Assembly: GCF_905220565.1 (NCBI RefSeq)
Contig: NC_059406.1
Location: 7,512,001 to 7,576,000 of the forward strand
Source of the DNA: Melitaea cinxia
Taxonomy: Eukaryota; Arthropoda; Insecta; Lepidoptera; Nymphalidae
Length of the DNA: 64,000 bases
Reading direction: 5' to 3'
Positions within the stretch are counted from its first letter, which is position 1, and every line of letters begins with the position of its first letter. Below, one piece after another: positions 10,966-24,168 of the stretch. Made by a program: the position numbers and the translations under genes. The notes under the pieces are model-generated. The model was not told the origin of the DNA, searched no databases, and saw only the letters and a list, made by a program, of their open reading frames with translations.

Positions 10966-11667
10966 AAAGATGTATAAATTAGTTTTGAATATGCTCATTT
11001 GTTATATAGATAATAAAGTATTAATATTTATTATTATCAAAAAGAATATTATTTTCAAAATGGTATGAATCACATCGCTAACTGCGTGTCAGCATAAAAT
11101 GATATATTTTCACACAAAATAACTAAACGAGATAATCGGGTTTAAGCATTTATTATAAGTTAAAGAGGTACAAAACTGAGTCATGTCCGAAGGGTAAAGA
11201 GTGGAAACAACTTTAATTTCCGTTAAATTAACATTTCGAATGTCGCCAAGGCAGGAAGCGAAGCGCCCTTTGCATTAATACGAGCCTTTGTTAAATGCCT
11301 TACCAAACTCAGCTTAATAATTTATAGTATTAAAATATATCCGCATTATAAAAGTACGGTTTTGTAAAATTCTTTTATTATAGTTAGTTATTGTATTAAA
11401 TTGTTTTTAGTATCATACTTTTCTATTCGTTTTCCGTACTGTTTGCACTGTTTTCCGTCACGATAACCTAGACAAACCGTTACTGAAATACCTGTTATTA
11501 TTACATTTTTTAAACAGGTAGATCTAGCAAGCAGAATTGTAGAACGGTTTTATAATTGTTCTAAAATCAAGTAAATTTAATATTAAATTATCTTAAAGAA
11601 AAAAAATATTGATTTAGGAAGAATTTGTTTTAACACTGCTGTAAAAATCTATGTAAATATTTTTTAC
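10966..11667. other. no gene recognised
   Basis: AT-rich sequence. A slightly more GC-rich patch near 11180-11290 has no open frame of note. Confidence 0.45.
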
Positions 11668-12018
11668 ACGCCGCGTTGGCGCAACGGTTACAGACATGGA
11701 TTGTACCTGTTGCGCTGGCTTGCGTTGCGGGTTCGATTCCCGCACATGACAAACATTGGTATTGGCCATACAGGTGTTTGCCGTGGTCTGGGTGTTTGTG
11801 AGGTCCTTGTGGGTCTCCCTACCGTGCCTCGGAGAGCACGTTAAGCCGTCGGTCCCGGTTGTTATCATGTACACCTGATAGCAATTGTTACTCATAGTAG
11901 GGAATATATCCGCCAACCCGCATTAGAGCAGCGTGGTGGATTAAGCTCTGATCCTTCTCCTACATGGAGAAAGAGGCCTATGCCCAGTAGTGGGATATTA
12001 CAGGCTGAAGCGAAGCGA
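11668..12018 (+). mobile_element. tRNA-derived SINE (family A), fullest copy
   Basis: The head has GTTGGCGCAACGGTTACAG and the B-box GGGTTCGATTCCCGC. The central body has GTGGGTCTCCCTACCGTGCC and GTTATCATGTACACCTGATA. The 3' part reads GAGGCCTATGCCCAGTAGTG, then ACAGGCTGAAG and an AAGCG-repeat tail. That 3' part aligns with the 3' end of the RTE at 33 kb (GAGGCCTATGTCCAGCAGTG, ATAGGCTGAAG). SINEs sharing a LINE 3' end generally use that LINE's RT, so RTE is the likely partner. A minus-strand frame across it is not a gene. Confidence 0.85.
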
Positions 12019-15000
12019 AGATAATACAAGGAACTGAAACACGTGGGCTTTTGAAAATAGCGATCTCATGCCAAGTTCATTTGTTTTACTTCGCATTTAT
12101 TTAAAATAGGAGACACGCTCATTTGCCAACTCATTAGCAAGTTTGAGCCTATACAAAAAGTATTAAGGGCGTCCGTCTCTCGTACCTCATTTAATCACAC
12201 CGCATTTGGTTCTGAACTCCTACTCCCTAGCTGCGGCGACCACATTCAATCGTCTCGTGCGTAACCCTAACCTCAGACATCGGGAGCCCCACAGGAAATC
12301 CTACCGAATGGTTTTAATTTCGCAACTGTTGAGAACATGCACAATGTATTAAGGAGATAAGAATGAAACTTGTATAGATTGTATGGAATGCATTCACCGG
12401 GCCGGCATTCATTGAACGGGAAGTTGGATTGTGCTATACAATGGAGGAAGTATAAATCGATACGTGTATTGATTTAAATAGCCTCGCGAGGTTGTACTAT
12501 TTTATTTATTTTCGCTTTAATAAATATTTTGCAGACGAAACCGTATTAGGAGTTAAAGTATGCATTTACTAAATTTGAAAAGGCTCTATTTATAGGAGCA
12601 GACTCAATTACACCAACTATACAGTGTTTTTGTACAGAGTACAAATTCCGCATTTCAGATAATTTGAGTAAATCATCTGAACCGTTGAAATTCTTTAATA
12701 AACATCAATCAATTGGATTAAGAATTTAATCGCTTCGAAATATTCCTATTCAGACCAGCAAGTCCTTCAAATATTTTTTTAAATGTTGTTTTGAAATACA
12801 GATTCTCAATGCAAATATGTATAGTAATGTGAAAAATCTTCCTTAAAAGAAAGAACACTAATTTTAAGATTCGTTTTTAATAGAACCTTCTTTAATGCTT
12901 TATACGGATATAAGTAATCACAAATATTTAGATTTAATACATATTTATCTGTAAAGGATATTGCTATAGAATAGCAAGGAATCTATATTTATAATGTTTA
13001 TCCCAAGTACAAAATAGGTAGGGTGTTATTCAGTCCTTAGACCACTTACTTCGATCACTTGCGCTCTTATACCGTCCTCACATATAAATATACAAGATAA
13101 ACCGTGAAAAATTATCCGTATCATCAAACGACTTAAAAGTGTTTCTGGCCGGGTAGCTTTATATATTTCATAGCTCGCAGCTATGGGGCTGTAAGGGGCT
13201 CGCGTTACGTGCATTTATCAACTTGATGGGCCACTAGTCGATATCAGAGGTACTGATTTATTACTGTCAGTGTGTGCCCATCGCGTTTGTATGGTGTAAA
13301 ATATGGTGTCAAGTTTATGTAGTGGAAATATTGCGTCATCAACATCGACAAAATTCGAAATTATTGCCTAGCTCTTCGAAAGCTTAAAAAAAATAAATGA
13401 TTATGTAAATATTTCATAATCGGTACTATAGTGGAATATTATTTAGTAAACTAAGCCTTGTTGTTTTTTTAACTTCTAAACTTCTGTTATTATCATGACA
13501 TTATATCCTAAAGTACTACAATAACTATTATTAATGTCAAAAACGCATTACAATTAAAACGGTATGTAGATATTATAAAAAAAAACAGAGGGTATTTTTT
13601 GTAAAAATGTTAGTAACAGCTGACAGTTGTGTGTGACACCGAATGCATATCACTTTTAATATCAAAATGCATGATGACTATAAAAAGTCGGAACTAAATA
13701 AATCACAATAATGCCGAGGGAAACAATCCGAGTCAAATTCACTCAGTTGGGCGTATGTCATTTTCTTTTTTTTCTGTATATCCTTTATTTGGACCTCCTG
13801 TAGGGACCTTTTTAAAAGCACCCTGTGCTACGCACTAGACTGTTAACCCTTCGACGTTTGTTTGTAAACGACTACTGAATGCTTATACGTTTGAAATTAG
13901 GATTGCTCAAACCCTTTTATCAAAGACTAAAACGAACTTTCGAAAATGTATTGAAGCGTTAATGCTACCATATACTTGATCAATTAGAAAAACTGTATTT
14001 TTTTAGTACAAAAATTGACATAAATATTTAAGTAAAATTCCAACCTACTTCGAGAATATCCACGAATTAGGTTAGAATTTTGGTGATTAATAATTTATGT
14101 CTTTTATAAAAAGCCTACGTTTATTACGTTTAAATTTTTTTGAATGATCTTTCGGTCCGTGTTTATACCATACCAATTCCAAAGAATAATTAGTCAAAAA
14201 ACGTTACAGTGCATCAAGCTTGTGTCCCTCTTAAAGCCGTTAATCTATCGAGTGCTATTAATTATTTGCGTTGTGTTTATGTGACGCAAAATTTTATTAC
14301 ATCGAAGTCACTTAAACAACCTTCTTCCGCGAAACGAATAGGCGCACAAAACTGGTTTTACTATAAACCTGACGATTTATGAGGCAAGCAAGTTTTTGAT
14401 ATCTTGACTAACTCGATATCCGGTTTTGAGAATAATCGTGGAATTTGCAACATGAGTTATACTATTTTTCCCAGAATCACATTTAATGACTATCGTTAGA
14501 ATTTACATTAATAATCTATCAATTATAAAACTATCAATAGCATTACGATAGAGGGATGACAGAATAGATTTAATAACAGATGTACAGTAATGATACTTGT
14601 GAATGACTGACGACTAAACGACTTCTCGAGAGATGCAGAAGAACTTACAAGAGTAAGATAATTTTGAATTAAGAATAGAACAAAAGCGAAGACGCTTATC
14701 TTATATTAACGACATAACAATAAAGCAACATTTTGATCCCATTGAAAATAAACTCAACGTGTCAGTCTAAAAGCTACTGCCGAAGAGTGTCGAGATGACA
14801 AAAAACAGACACAAAAGAGGGTTGACAATAGCAGTCAACGTCATTTCCAAGCCATCGTTGTGGTACTTTGAAGAGTTGTAGATCATTGCAACGCGTTGAA
14901 AGCATCGCAAACAAAAGACAGTGGTGTCACGTTGTACAGATTTATACGTCGCTCCATTTCAAAATGACGACCGACTGCTACGACGATTTTTCAAGAAAAG

Positions 15001-15740
15001 AATTTCCTTACTCCTCTGTAATTAAAGCCCTCGTTGATTCCATAATTACCCTGATGAGATGAGATTTACTGCGTCCTCTATTTCGTTGTTCTTCGACACC
15101 ACAATAATGTTACGTGGAAATGCTTATTTCTTAGTTTGATCGTGCTGAACTTTAAAATTTTTTTTCACATTAGAAAACTATTTTTATATATTTACTAATA
15201 TTTGCGTGAATTTCACTCATTATAATGAAACGACTTTTTCGGATTTTATCGCGGTTTATTAAGTTTTTTAGATGTCTTACGTTTCGAATAATTTACAGCA
15301 ACTGTGATTATGAGAGGACCATGTCAGTGTAGTTGTTTCATAATAATATTTATATATGTTTAGCCTACTCATCACGTTATGACATATAAAGGAGTTAGTT
15401 ACCATAAATTGACAGAAAATTGTTTTATTTAATATTAAAGAAAACAAATTGCGCAGCCATACTTATTAAATTTTAGTTATAAAACTTAACTAAGCGTGTT
15501 GTGAGACAAATTTCTCATAATCGCGTTACCACTAATAGTGGCTGTGATTGTGGTTGTTTTGTCATAAGATGAAATTATTTCTAACTCACTTTCCTCATTC
15601 CTGAAAATAATTGTCAGGGGAGTTGTTACGCAGTTGGAATGAAATTGCTTTTGATTTTGAAATGAGTTTGCAGTTTAATAATTTTGTGAAGTGCAAATTT
15701 TAATTAAAAACTATTTATATTTTGTTATTGTTATGACTCT
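12019..15740. other. no gene recognised; unassigned DNA
   Basis: The longest frames are 62-64 codons (13026-13214 minus, 14868-15062 plus) and show no recognisable domain. Sections such as 12160-12440 and 14760-15100 are less AT-rich than their surroundings and could be unique host sequence. No splice-bounded exon can be argued from this sequence alone. Confidence 0.45.
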
Positions 15741-18183
15741 GTTAGCTATAATTTTATTTATTTATTTATTTATTTATTACAGTTTACATTTATTGCACTT
15801 ACAGTATACAACCACGGCGCTACGGCTAAACAAGCATAAATTAATAACACTACAACAAATACATTAAAGAAATAACAATTTATCTTATAATACGTGTATA
15901 CACATTAACATAATTCTAAATACTTAAAGCAAGATTTAACAAATTCAGACGACTTCATAGCGAATATTATATATATATATATATATAAATAATACTTTTT
16001 TTGGAGTAAATACGGTGGGCAAATAATAAATAAGCGATCAATCTTTTTTACTATAATTTCTGAGTAATACATATTATATTTTCAGAAAAATAAATCGTAA
16101 GCCGACTTTTTCGTCCTAAACTCAAATTATTCATACGAAATCGTAGGTATATACACATTATGCGTACACAGTGCAAGCTGTCGCCTGCTTATCACAACAT
16201 AACTTTATTCGACTGTCTATATGAATATTTGAGGTTCATAATTTTGTAATTTAGAACTTAAAATGCTTAGTAATAAGTTTTAAACTACTTCTTTGTACTT
16301 TATGTAGATTCTTTTAATTTTTTTTTGTCTTGTTTCATAGAAACTTCGTTTTCGTAGAATCAAAACTAATTGATTGTACATGAAGTTAAAATTTTATTTT
16401 TAATTTTTATAATATTCCTAATCTCGATATGTATCTATAACAAGCACCGAGCTATCCAATTAACAAGACGAAAATGAAATTAGACGAAAAACTCCGATTT
16501 CAATTAACGGTAGCTTGTACCACACAGGCAACATAGAAGGGAATTGGCTAGCATGCGACACGGTGGCTAAATTGCTGGAAACTGTTCGTGGAATATATTT
16601 TATTTTCCTACTGTAATCCTGCCGACGCTGTTAACTACTGCCGACGATGCTTTTTTGGGCGACAACACACTCCCAAATGGGTAACTCTAATTGCAGAGTT
16701 GTTTTTTTTTAACATGTGCTTGACAATTGTTTCATTTCATAAACTGTTGCTCTCTGAATGCTGACTTAAAAATGCACATTAATAATTTGAAGCGGTATTC
16801 AATATTAAGTCTCATTTATCTTGATATAAATATCCGAAATTATCTTTAAATTTTATATGAAAAAACAAAATAAGTAGTATGTTTTAAAATAAATTGGTTT
16901 ATTTGTGTATTGAGTATCCTTTGAGCTAAACTTAAAAAAGAATTTTGTAGTCAACGAAAGTTTTTCAAAAACTTTAACATTAAAAAGGGTACAACAAAAA
17001 AGCATTATCTTCGTGTCAGTTAGGTAAAAGAAAAAGTAAAGACCTTAGCTAGGGAACCAACATGTGTGCAATTGGCTCTTAAAGTGTTTCCCCACTTTCG
17101 TCTGAGCATAATCGTTTTCCTGCATTCCCTTCGCGAAGTCTAAAAATATGAAGCAGATTTCGTCTAATTGCTGTAATGGTGCCTAAATACGGAACTTAAA
17201 TTTCTGTATATTTTTATTTTTGAGAGTGAAACACCTTTAGACGGGTACTTATTAATTTTTTTTTTATAGGTATTTTGAAATAAATAATTTTATATATATT
17301 CTATTAGACTACATAATATACAATAAATGTATTCTTTAAAGTACATGAGATACCTACATTGCGACGAAAACGTGGTCTATTGACGTGTTAGCTATTTGCG
17401 TCAAATACTAAATGAATATTTATCAAGTATAGTCTGCACTATACAATGTTTAAAATATCCAAATAGTCGTTTAGAGGTCGTTGTACTGTAATCTTATATG
17501 TAATTTTACTTTAAACCAATTAAAATGACCCAATACGGGGAGCAACGTTAGAGACAGATGAACCAAACTTTATTTTTATTATTATCTAAAATACGTCTTC
17601 AGCATCATTATAAAGCGAATGAATTATTTTACTTATTAATGTTGTCCTTTAGTTCCTTTCCTAGTGTTCTTTATTTAAAAATAATTTAAACACAGTTACA
17701 GAATTTGTATATTGTGACAAGCTGCTGCACAATTGTGTGCGTGTGTACGGATAGTGTAGAAAATATTAGTATTTCAATAATAATTATTTAATGACGTATT
17801 TATTTCATATAATAATATCTATTAGTATTGATATATAATGTACTAGTAAAGTATTTAGGCCTGATTTTATTAACATCAAACACCCACTCCAAGCTACGAT
17901 CCGGATTTGTTACAACTAATCAGCGTTGGTGGATATTGCCAAATTGCAATTCATCTACATTCCTCGTCTGTTTGGCAATATATCGTAATTGGTATGTAAG
18001 CAAAAAATAAAGCAAGCGAGTAACAAGGAATGCTTTTGTATACAAATTTGTTCAGATGGTTTGTTTTACACATCACTCTGATCACATCTATTTAATTAGT
18101 ATTTGTAAACAATTATCAAAATATTTCGAATGTATGTTTTACGCTTTGATAATTGACAAACAAAAGATATTAACTAATTCGTT
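15741..18183. other. no gene recognised; simple repeats and AT-rich DNA
   Basis: Contains a (TTTA)n run at about 15757-15778 followed by sequence resembling a degraded minus-strand LINE tail, and a (TA)n run at 15967-15986. The 60-codon frame at 17828-18010 has no recognisable content. Confidence 0.45.
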
Positions 18184-18300
18184 TGACAAGACCGTTGGCG
18201 CAGTTTGCAGTGATCTTGCTTTCTGCTCCGTGGGCGAGTTCTATTCCCGCTACGAGTCTGTTGTGTGTATCTATTTACGTTATTATTGTTTGTTTATATA
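18184..18300 (+). mobile_element. SINE family B, 5' half, split by a Helitron
   Basis: Head matching 3820-3900: CCGTTGGCGCAGTTTGCAGTG, then TTCTGCTCCG and a weakened B-box (GAGTTCTATTCCCGC). It continues after the Helitron at 18619-18713. Confidence 0.75.
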
Positions 18301-18618
18301 TCTATACAAATAAATAAAATTAGTGTGTCTGTTTGTAACATTAAAATAAACGCTTTTTACTAAATGCATATGGATGTATACACGGTACATATACCAAAAT
18401 GTCGTTTTTTACATTTTTTGTCTGTCTGTCTGTTTGTTTGATTCGGCCAATTTTTGAAACGGCTGGACCCATTTTGACGTAATTTTCACTGGCAGATAGC
18501 TGATTTAATAAGGAGTAACTAAGCGTACTTTTATTTTAGAAATTTCTTTTATAAGTCTGAGAACTGAACAATTACTTTTTGTTAGACTCCACACGGATGA
18601 AGTCGCGGGCACAGCTAG
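18301..18618 (+). mobile_element. Helitron-like non-autonomous element (family H2) inside a SINE
   Basis: Starts TCTATACAAATAAATAAAAT after an A and ends GCGGGCACAGCTAG before a T, with GAAGTCGCGGGC just upstream of the end. A partial copy lies on the minus strand at 44378-44511, and 56762-57115 is a related minus-strand copy. No coding capacity. Confidence 0.75.
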
Positions 18619-18713
18619 TTTATAAAATAAAAAAAGTATAGCAATATCACTCGGCTGTAACCTAAAATAAGCATCAAATTGCTTAACTTAGGAACAGACG
18701 ACCGTGAGTATAA
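18619..18713 (+). mobile_element. SINE family B, 3' half
   Basis: CACTCGGCTGTAACCT, then AATTGCTTAACTTAGGAAC and GACGACCG match 3950-4003. With 18184-18300 it reconstitutes one SINE with the Helitron removed. Confidence 0.75.
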
Positions 18714-20804
18714 TACATATAATAAGATCATAATTATAAGAGATCTATTTTATTAATTTTATAATAAGCAGATGGCATTTATTAGTTTAATATTTGTTTG
18801 ATGATATATAAAGTCTTCTTCAAAAATACCATACAACATCAAACATACACCATACCACATATATACTGTTAAGTGATTTCCACGTACCAGACGCACTTGG
18901 TATAAAATTGATATAAACCTGTTGTGGGGCTGAGCTCCGCTTATTCAGGTGACGACACTGATATATTTGTTTAAATTTACAAGCTACTTTCACCTTTATC
19001 TTCATGTCCACTAGGTTTATATTAAAACAATACAAAGAGTAAGAGATTCCGGTAAAATGCACCTTGCAATAATGCCTTAAGAATAAATATTCTTCGCAAG
19101 TGGAAAACAACTAGTTTGAAATAACCCGCACATGGGAGCGCGAAGTTTGTTTACATCCTTTAAATATTTAACTAAGCGCCTGCTTCCAAGACATCTACGA
19201 CCTTTTTTAGATTGAATGTACGGATTAAATTATTTATATATTTTATTTCCTTCATATTTTTGCACAGAACTATATAGATCGATAGATCATATCGTCAATA
19301 GCGAGAATGTTAAACAATTACCCGACACGCTGCACCATAATTGATTACGTGAGATTAGAATTCTGTTCGCGTGGAGGGAAATGTCCAAGTAACGAAGACA
19401 AATCAAAGTCTTGCTGACCTGATGGGTAAGGCACGGATGGACACCCTTCTAAGACAAGAGACAGAAAGCCATTAAGTCGAGATAACGGTATTTATCTTTG
19501 TGTCCCCCATCTAAGGTGAGGTGACGTAGCTGTTTCCCATTAAGGGATAGTGGTTTCGTAAATAAATTTAGTTTTTTACGTTCCTCACAAAATATTAGAT
19601 AAAAAATATAGGCGAATTAATTTCCATCAATAATTATAGCACCACATTTAACCTGCCTGCCCTTTTAGCTGTGTCTTATATAAAATTATTATAAAGTATA
19701 TAAAAAATAATCACCCTTTTAAACTAAGACCGTGTTTTTTTCAAGAAAATAATTATAATGGAATTACCATCTTAAGTTTCCACCAGAAGACGGAACGGAA
19801 CAACGTTTATTTACCGACCGACCGTTGTAAGAACGAGCGTTGTTTTCTCTACTCCACCTTCAGACTATTTAACTAACGTCTTACTTTTACTTACGCGGTA
19901 AATAGGTACACCCGCCTTATTGTCTACGGCTACGTGATAATCACAGTTCTTGAATAAGTCTACGTTGCACAAGTTTTGTTTTTATTTATTTTAGTCAACA
20001 AAAACGTAGTCGCGTTTTTAATACCAGTTATGATCGCTATAATAGTACGTGTGTATGACGATCACGCATCACACAATATCATTAATATGCAAATTGAGAT
20101 GCTTCGATAATCTTTTCCTTTTAATATAATTCTCCCTTTGACGTGTAGGTTATATTGAATATAATCGGTTTTACTGTATTAATATCCTGACTTCGCTCAT
20201 GTTTATTCCACATTGTTGAAATATATGGAAACAATAATCGAATCAGATTCAAATATTGTTGAATGATATTACGCAAGAATTGAATCGGATTTAAGGCGTA
20301 CTCATACGCTTGCATTATTTTAAGGCATCATAATATTCAATACGGACATACGGACATATATCACCATATAATTCAATACAATATAATAATAATAAATTTT
20401 CAATTCGGATATTATACGAAACAATGTAATCATACTATAAGGTTAACAATGGTATAAATCAGTTTGCGGTATGTTAATACGATTTATGTTTTGCTTTGGA
20501 ATTTAACAGAATAATTACGGTAAATTAAAGTTATTGTTTGACCATTGATATCAGCAGTGCAGACTCAAATTAATATTGAATAAAAAAGATTTCGAATAAA
20601 AAAATATAATAATAATAATATCAATATATATAATAATATAATAAAAAGTTTTGAATCATCCCTAAAGACCTAGTTTCGAAAATAACATGTGATTTTTACG
20701 AATACATTTACAACTAATTAAAATATTGCATTCAATATCAATCCTCACCCACAAATATTACACTAAAGTAGAAATTATTTTATGAAATATTATAAAGCTG
20801 AGAC
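18714..20804. other. no gene recognised; AT-rich unassigned DNA
   Basis: The 96-codon minus frame at 18820-19110 has no motif I recognise. The stretch 19130-19560 is less AT-rich but has no open frame; (TAA)-rich DNA lies near 20600-20640. Confidence 0.45.
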
Positions 20805-20851
20805 TATTTTTTCCTCAAATTAACACGAGTGAAACTGCGGGATACAGCTAG
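20805..20851 (+). repeat. Helitron-like 3' end, fragment
   Basis: AACACGAGTGAAACTGCGGG then ATACAGCTAG followed by T resembles the H2 3' terminus. The 5' end is not identified. Confidence 0.5.
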
Positions 20852-21056
20852 TTCATTTATAATACAAAAGGTTGGAAATTTGTTTAAGCCGATTCTCCTT
20901 TAATATGAAAACGTTTCTGTAATTTCCTAAAATACTTAAGGAATAATGAACTTGCGTGTTTCTTTCGCGTGCTTCAAACATTTACCAACTTAGTGTTTGA
21001 ATAAATGGATATAAAAAAATTTAAGTATAAAAATTTCGTAAAAAGAGTGTGTAATA

Positions 21057-21328
21057 TCTAATATATAAAATTCTCGTGTCGTGGTGTTTGTAGTTAAACT
21101 CCTCTGAAACGCCTTGACCGATTCTCATCATATTTTGTGTGCATATTGGGTAGAACTGAGAATCGGACAACATCTATTTTTCATCCCCCTAAATAAATAA
21201 TACTTTTTTTTTTATAATTTTGATAATTTATTTTATTTTTATTTTATTATGATTTAGCATAAAAAAATACATACAACCCTAAATTTTCATAACATATATA
21301 GCAAAAGAACGTTTGCTGGGTCAGCTAG
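21057..21328 (+). mobile_element. Helitron-like element, family H1, second copy
   Basis: Same 5' (TCTAATATATAAAATTCTCG) and 3' (GGGTCAGCTAG) termini as 2357-2698, flanked by A and T. The A/T-rich middle differs by indels. Confidence 0.75.
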
Positions 21329-22034
21329 TTTTAATATAAATAGATAATAACGTAAAAAATATATAACTTACACGACCAAATAGTTTAAAAAGTCGAAACA
21401 AGCTGAAGAATCAAAATATTAAGTTAATTTTGCATTCCTAGGGTTAGAGTCATTCTGGTAAACATAAGAAATATCAATGAATTCGTGGAAAGAGTATATT
21501 TATTTCATTTAAGTATACGAAAATAAAACTTATTATTAAATTTACCTTTATGTAGCGCAGCTAAAGTGTGTAAGTCATTATAATAGATATATAGATAACA
21601 TCTCTAACATACCTAACAACCTGCTCAAAATATGTACAAGTGTTTAAGAAAAAAAAGTTAAAAACTAAATTAAACAAGCAATTATATATATTATAAACAC
21701 CCACTCAAACGAGTCTAAAATGAATAGATTTCACAAAAACAAAACTCAACTCTGAAGGCCGGATAACAAAATCGGTCTAATATTAAGATCAGCAATTACT
21801 CGAGTGACTGAAAATATATCAGACATAAAAACCGCAAATAAACGTTCCAATTCCCAAGCATGAGTCACCGGCGATTCGAACGACCTTCCGAGGTTGCTAA
21901 ACGATGCCTTTTGCACAACTTTACCATGTTATCGATCGTTCCAGGAAAGTATTACTAATACGATTACATTTATAGGAATCTGTTAATTTTTATCACTAGG
22001 TCTTGTATTTATAGAATGTAACCTAACTTATGTA
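21329..22034. other. no gene recognised
   Basis: AT-rich spacer; no repeat ends or convincing frames. Confidence 0.45.
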
Positions 22035-22215
22035 ACTTTAATTCTTGCGAACTCGTTGCGAACAGTCCATTACGCAGAGTTCTTCGGGTTCGATTCCCGC
22101 TTGAAGTGATAGTATATTGGTTCTTTTTTTTCTTCCTGATGTTAGTTCTTGTAAATGAGTACAGTACCTTGTTCTTGGTTGTTATCATAAACATTCGATC
22201 ACAGTTAAAAAGTTT
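22035..22215 (+). repeat. diverged tRNA-derived SINE, family A-like
   Basis: A B-box (CGGGTTCGATTCCCGC) at about 22087-22102 is followed by a body ending GGTTGTTATCATAAACATTC, comparable to the family A phrase GGTTGTTATCATGTACACC. The head is degraded. The minus frame over it is not a gene. Confidence 0.55.
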
Positions 22216-22514
22216 AGCGCAACCTTTTATAAATAAAGTCAATCATATAAATATAACAACTACATGACATACAAAAATAAATCAAAGTTTTACAATAACA
22301 TTTCGATACATACATATGCTAAATAAAGAACTATATATAACAACTATTAAGGAATGTTTTGACTTATCACATACTTGTGGTAAAAATTAGATATTTTCCT
22401 CTTTCTATTTCCTCTTACAACGTGTAATGTATGAGTATAGGTGTACATAACTAAAATCTCAACGCGGACAATATACCCAATTAATTTTATTCCATAAAAA
22501 GTAGATTTAAGATT
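22216..22514. other. no gene recognised
   Basis: AT-rich spacer. Confidence 0.4.
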
Positions 22515-22606
22515 TGCTACGGAATATATCCGCCAAGCTCTGATCCTTCTCCTACATGGGCAAAGAGACCTATGCCCAGCACTGGGATATTACAGGCTGA
22601 AGCGCG
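22515..22606 (+). repeat. SINE family A 3' part
   Basis: GGAATATATCCGCCAAGCTC then GACCTATGCCCAGCACTGGG and ACAGGCTGAAGCG. Compared with 11908-12013 it lacks about 25 bp (the GTGGTGGATTA segment). Confidence 0.75.
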
Positions 22607-23159
22607 TACCTACGTATACTACTGTAATTCAAACAACAGTTTTCAAATCTATGTAGGTATCATTATTCTAATTTTAGTTCTTACATACTAACTTTAATTG
22701 TTTAAAATATTCAATATGATAAAATTTAAAACATTTTACATGAAATAAAAAAAGAAAAACTAAATGTTTCCGATAAACATTAAATGAATATACGCAATAA
22801 AATATAGAACTCTGTAGATCTGGTAAGCTTATCTAGCAAAAGTCAAACAAATAATAACTAACCTAATCTAACTGGATCTTCCAATCAAAGATAAAGCTTA
22901 CGTTACGTTAATAATAATATTTTGTCATTTCTGTATAAGTGTACTTCAGAAGCTCGCACGTTAACGATACAGTTCAAAGTATTGTGAGTCAACTGCCGAC
23001 CTTGGTCAAGTTGCAAAAATGGAGAAGCTTGCATAATTATTATTCCAGCCCTTGAATCATGAGTCATTTAGTTCAAACGTTCCATAATCATATCTTTTTT
23101 TTTTTTTTAATTATAATTTAAAAGTAATAAGTATTATTGCTATTGATTGCGGTCGTTAC
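22607..23159. other. no gene recognised
   Basis: AT-rich spacer with a poly-T run near 23096-23109. Confidence 0.4.
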
Positions 23160-23262
23160 TCGTTGAAGAGAAACTATCCACTAACCCACAGTGGAACAGC
23201 GTGGTGGATTAGGCTCCAACTCTTCTCCTATATAGGGGGAAGAGGCTTTAGTCCAGTAATGA
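23160..23262 (+). repeat. SINE family A 3' part, diverged
   Basis: AACAGCGTGGTGGATTAGGC, TTCTCCTATATAGG, GAAGAGGC and CCAGTAATGAGA track the tail region of 11920-12000 with many changes. Confidence 0.65.
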
Positions 23263-23426
23263 GACGTTTTTTTTATAATTTTCATTTGCATTCGTTTCAA
23301 TTTTCATCTAAATTGTGTTATTAATCAAGTTCGTTTATAATTTTATTTTATTTTATTCTTTTCACCTTAACTTATTATTATTCTTAAGAAATTATGAACT
23401 TTAATTTGGAACATGTAATAATTGGC

Positions 23427-23500
23427 TTGTAATTGGCTATGACCTAAGTGCTTTAAGTTGTCTACCTTAAGAACAAACGACCGTCTGTGTGTGCCCAATA
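23427..23500 (+). repeat. SINE family B 3' fragment
   Basis: GGCTATGACCTAAGTGCTTT, then CCTTAAGAACAAACGACCG correspond to 3951-4003. Confidence 0.55.
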
Positions 23501-23892
23501 TACTTTAAGCATTATATTATATACATAAATATTTATACTATTTCTTCCGTTATAATAGTTTCATCATTATACGTAAATATTTGCACATGATTATAAAAAA
23601 GGAAACGGTTCGTGTAATAAGCAAACGGTGCCCTAATATGACTTAAAATAACTCTACCAGGAATCTATTTATGACACATCAACGGACGAGCAAAGATTTT
23701 TCTGCAGTGACTCTCATTATATGTAAATTTTTGAATCATACCGACGGACGCTGCCTCTGAAGACTTTTGCGGTATATGTTCAAAGAATTTTAAATTCTTG
23801 GAAAGCACCAAATATGGTGCGATGGTGCAACGCGATGAGTGTTATGTATAGGGTTTTCAAATCATATTTTAAGTTTCGTTTTAATTATGTAA

Positions 23893-24137
23893 TTACCGAC
23901 CGTTCAGGTGAAGAGATGCGTTTGGTGGCCTAAAACATGGTGGTATGGGTTCAATTCAAGCTCGGGGTGGATATTTGTATTTGAACAAATTTTCTTTCTG
24001 GTTTGAATGTCTGTCCTTATGGGTATTCCCATCGTGCCTCGGAAAGCATGTTAAGCCACCGGTCCCGGTCGTTACCATAAATATCTGACAGCGATTGTTA
24101 CTAGCCGGTATCCACCAATCCACAGTGGAACAGCGTT
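23893..24137 (+). mobile_element. SINE family A, diverged, 3'-truncated
   Basis: A worn head with a B-box-like GGGTTCAATTCAAGC precedes the family A body: ATCGTGCCTCGGAAAGCATG, TTAAGCC, CCGGTCCCGGTCG. It stops at CACAGTGGAACAGCG, about 30 bp before a Helitron-like element. Confidence 0.65.
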
Positions 24138-24168
24138 ACCGTACATATTTCGTTCTGTCAATAGTCAA

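Noticed and set aside
13026..13214. 62-codon minus frame in a less AT-rich patch
   Set aside because: No motif, and no second copy in the window to suggest a repeat-encoded product.
14868..15062. 64-codon plus-strand frame in less AT-rich DNA
   Set aside because: No recognisable domain, no splice or promoter context, and a length expected by chance in 64 kb.
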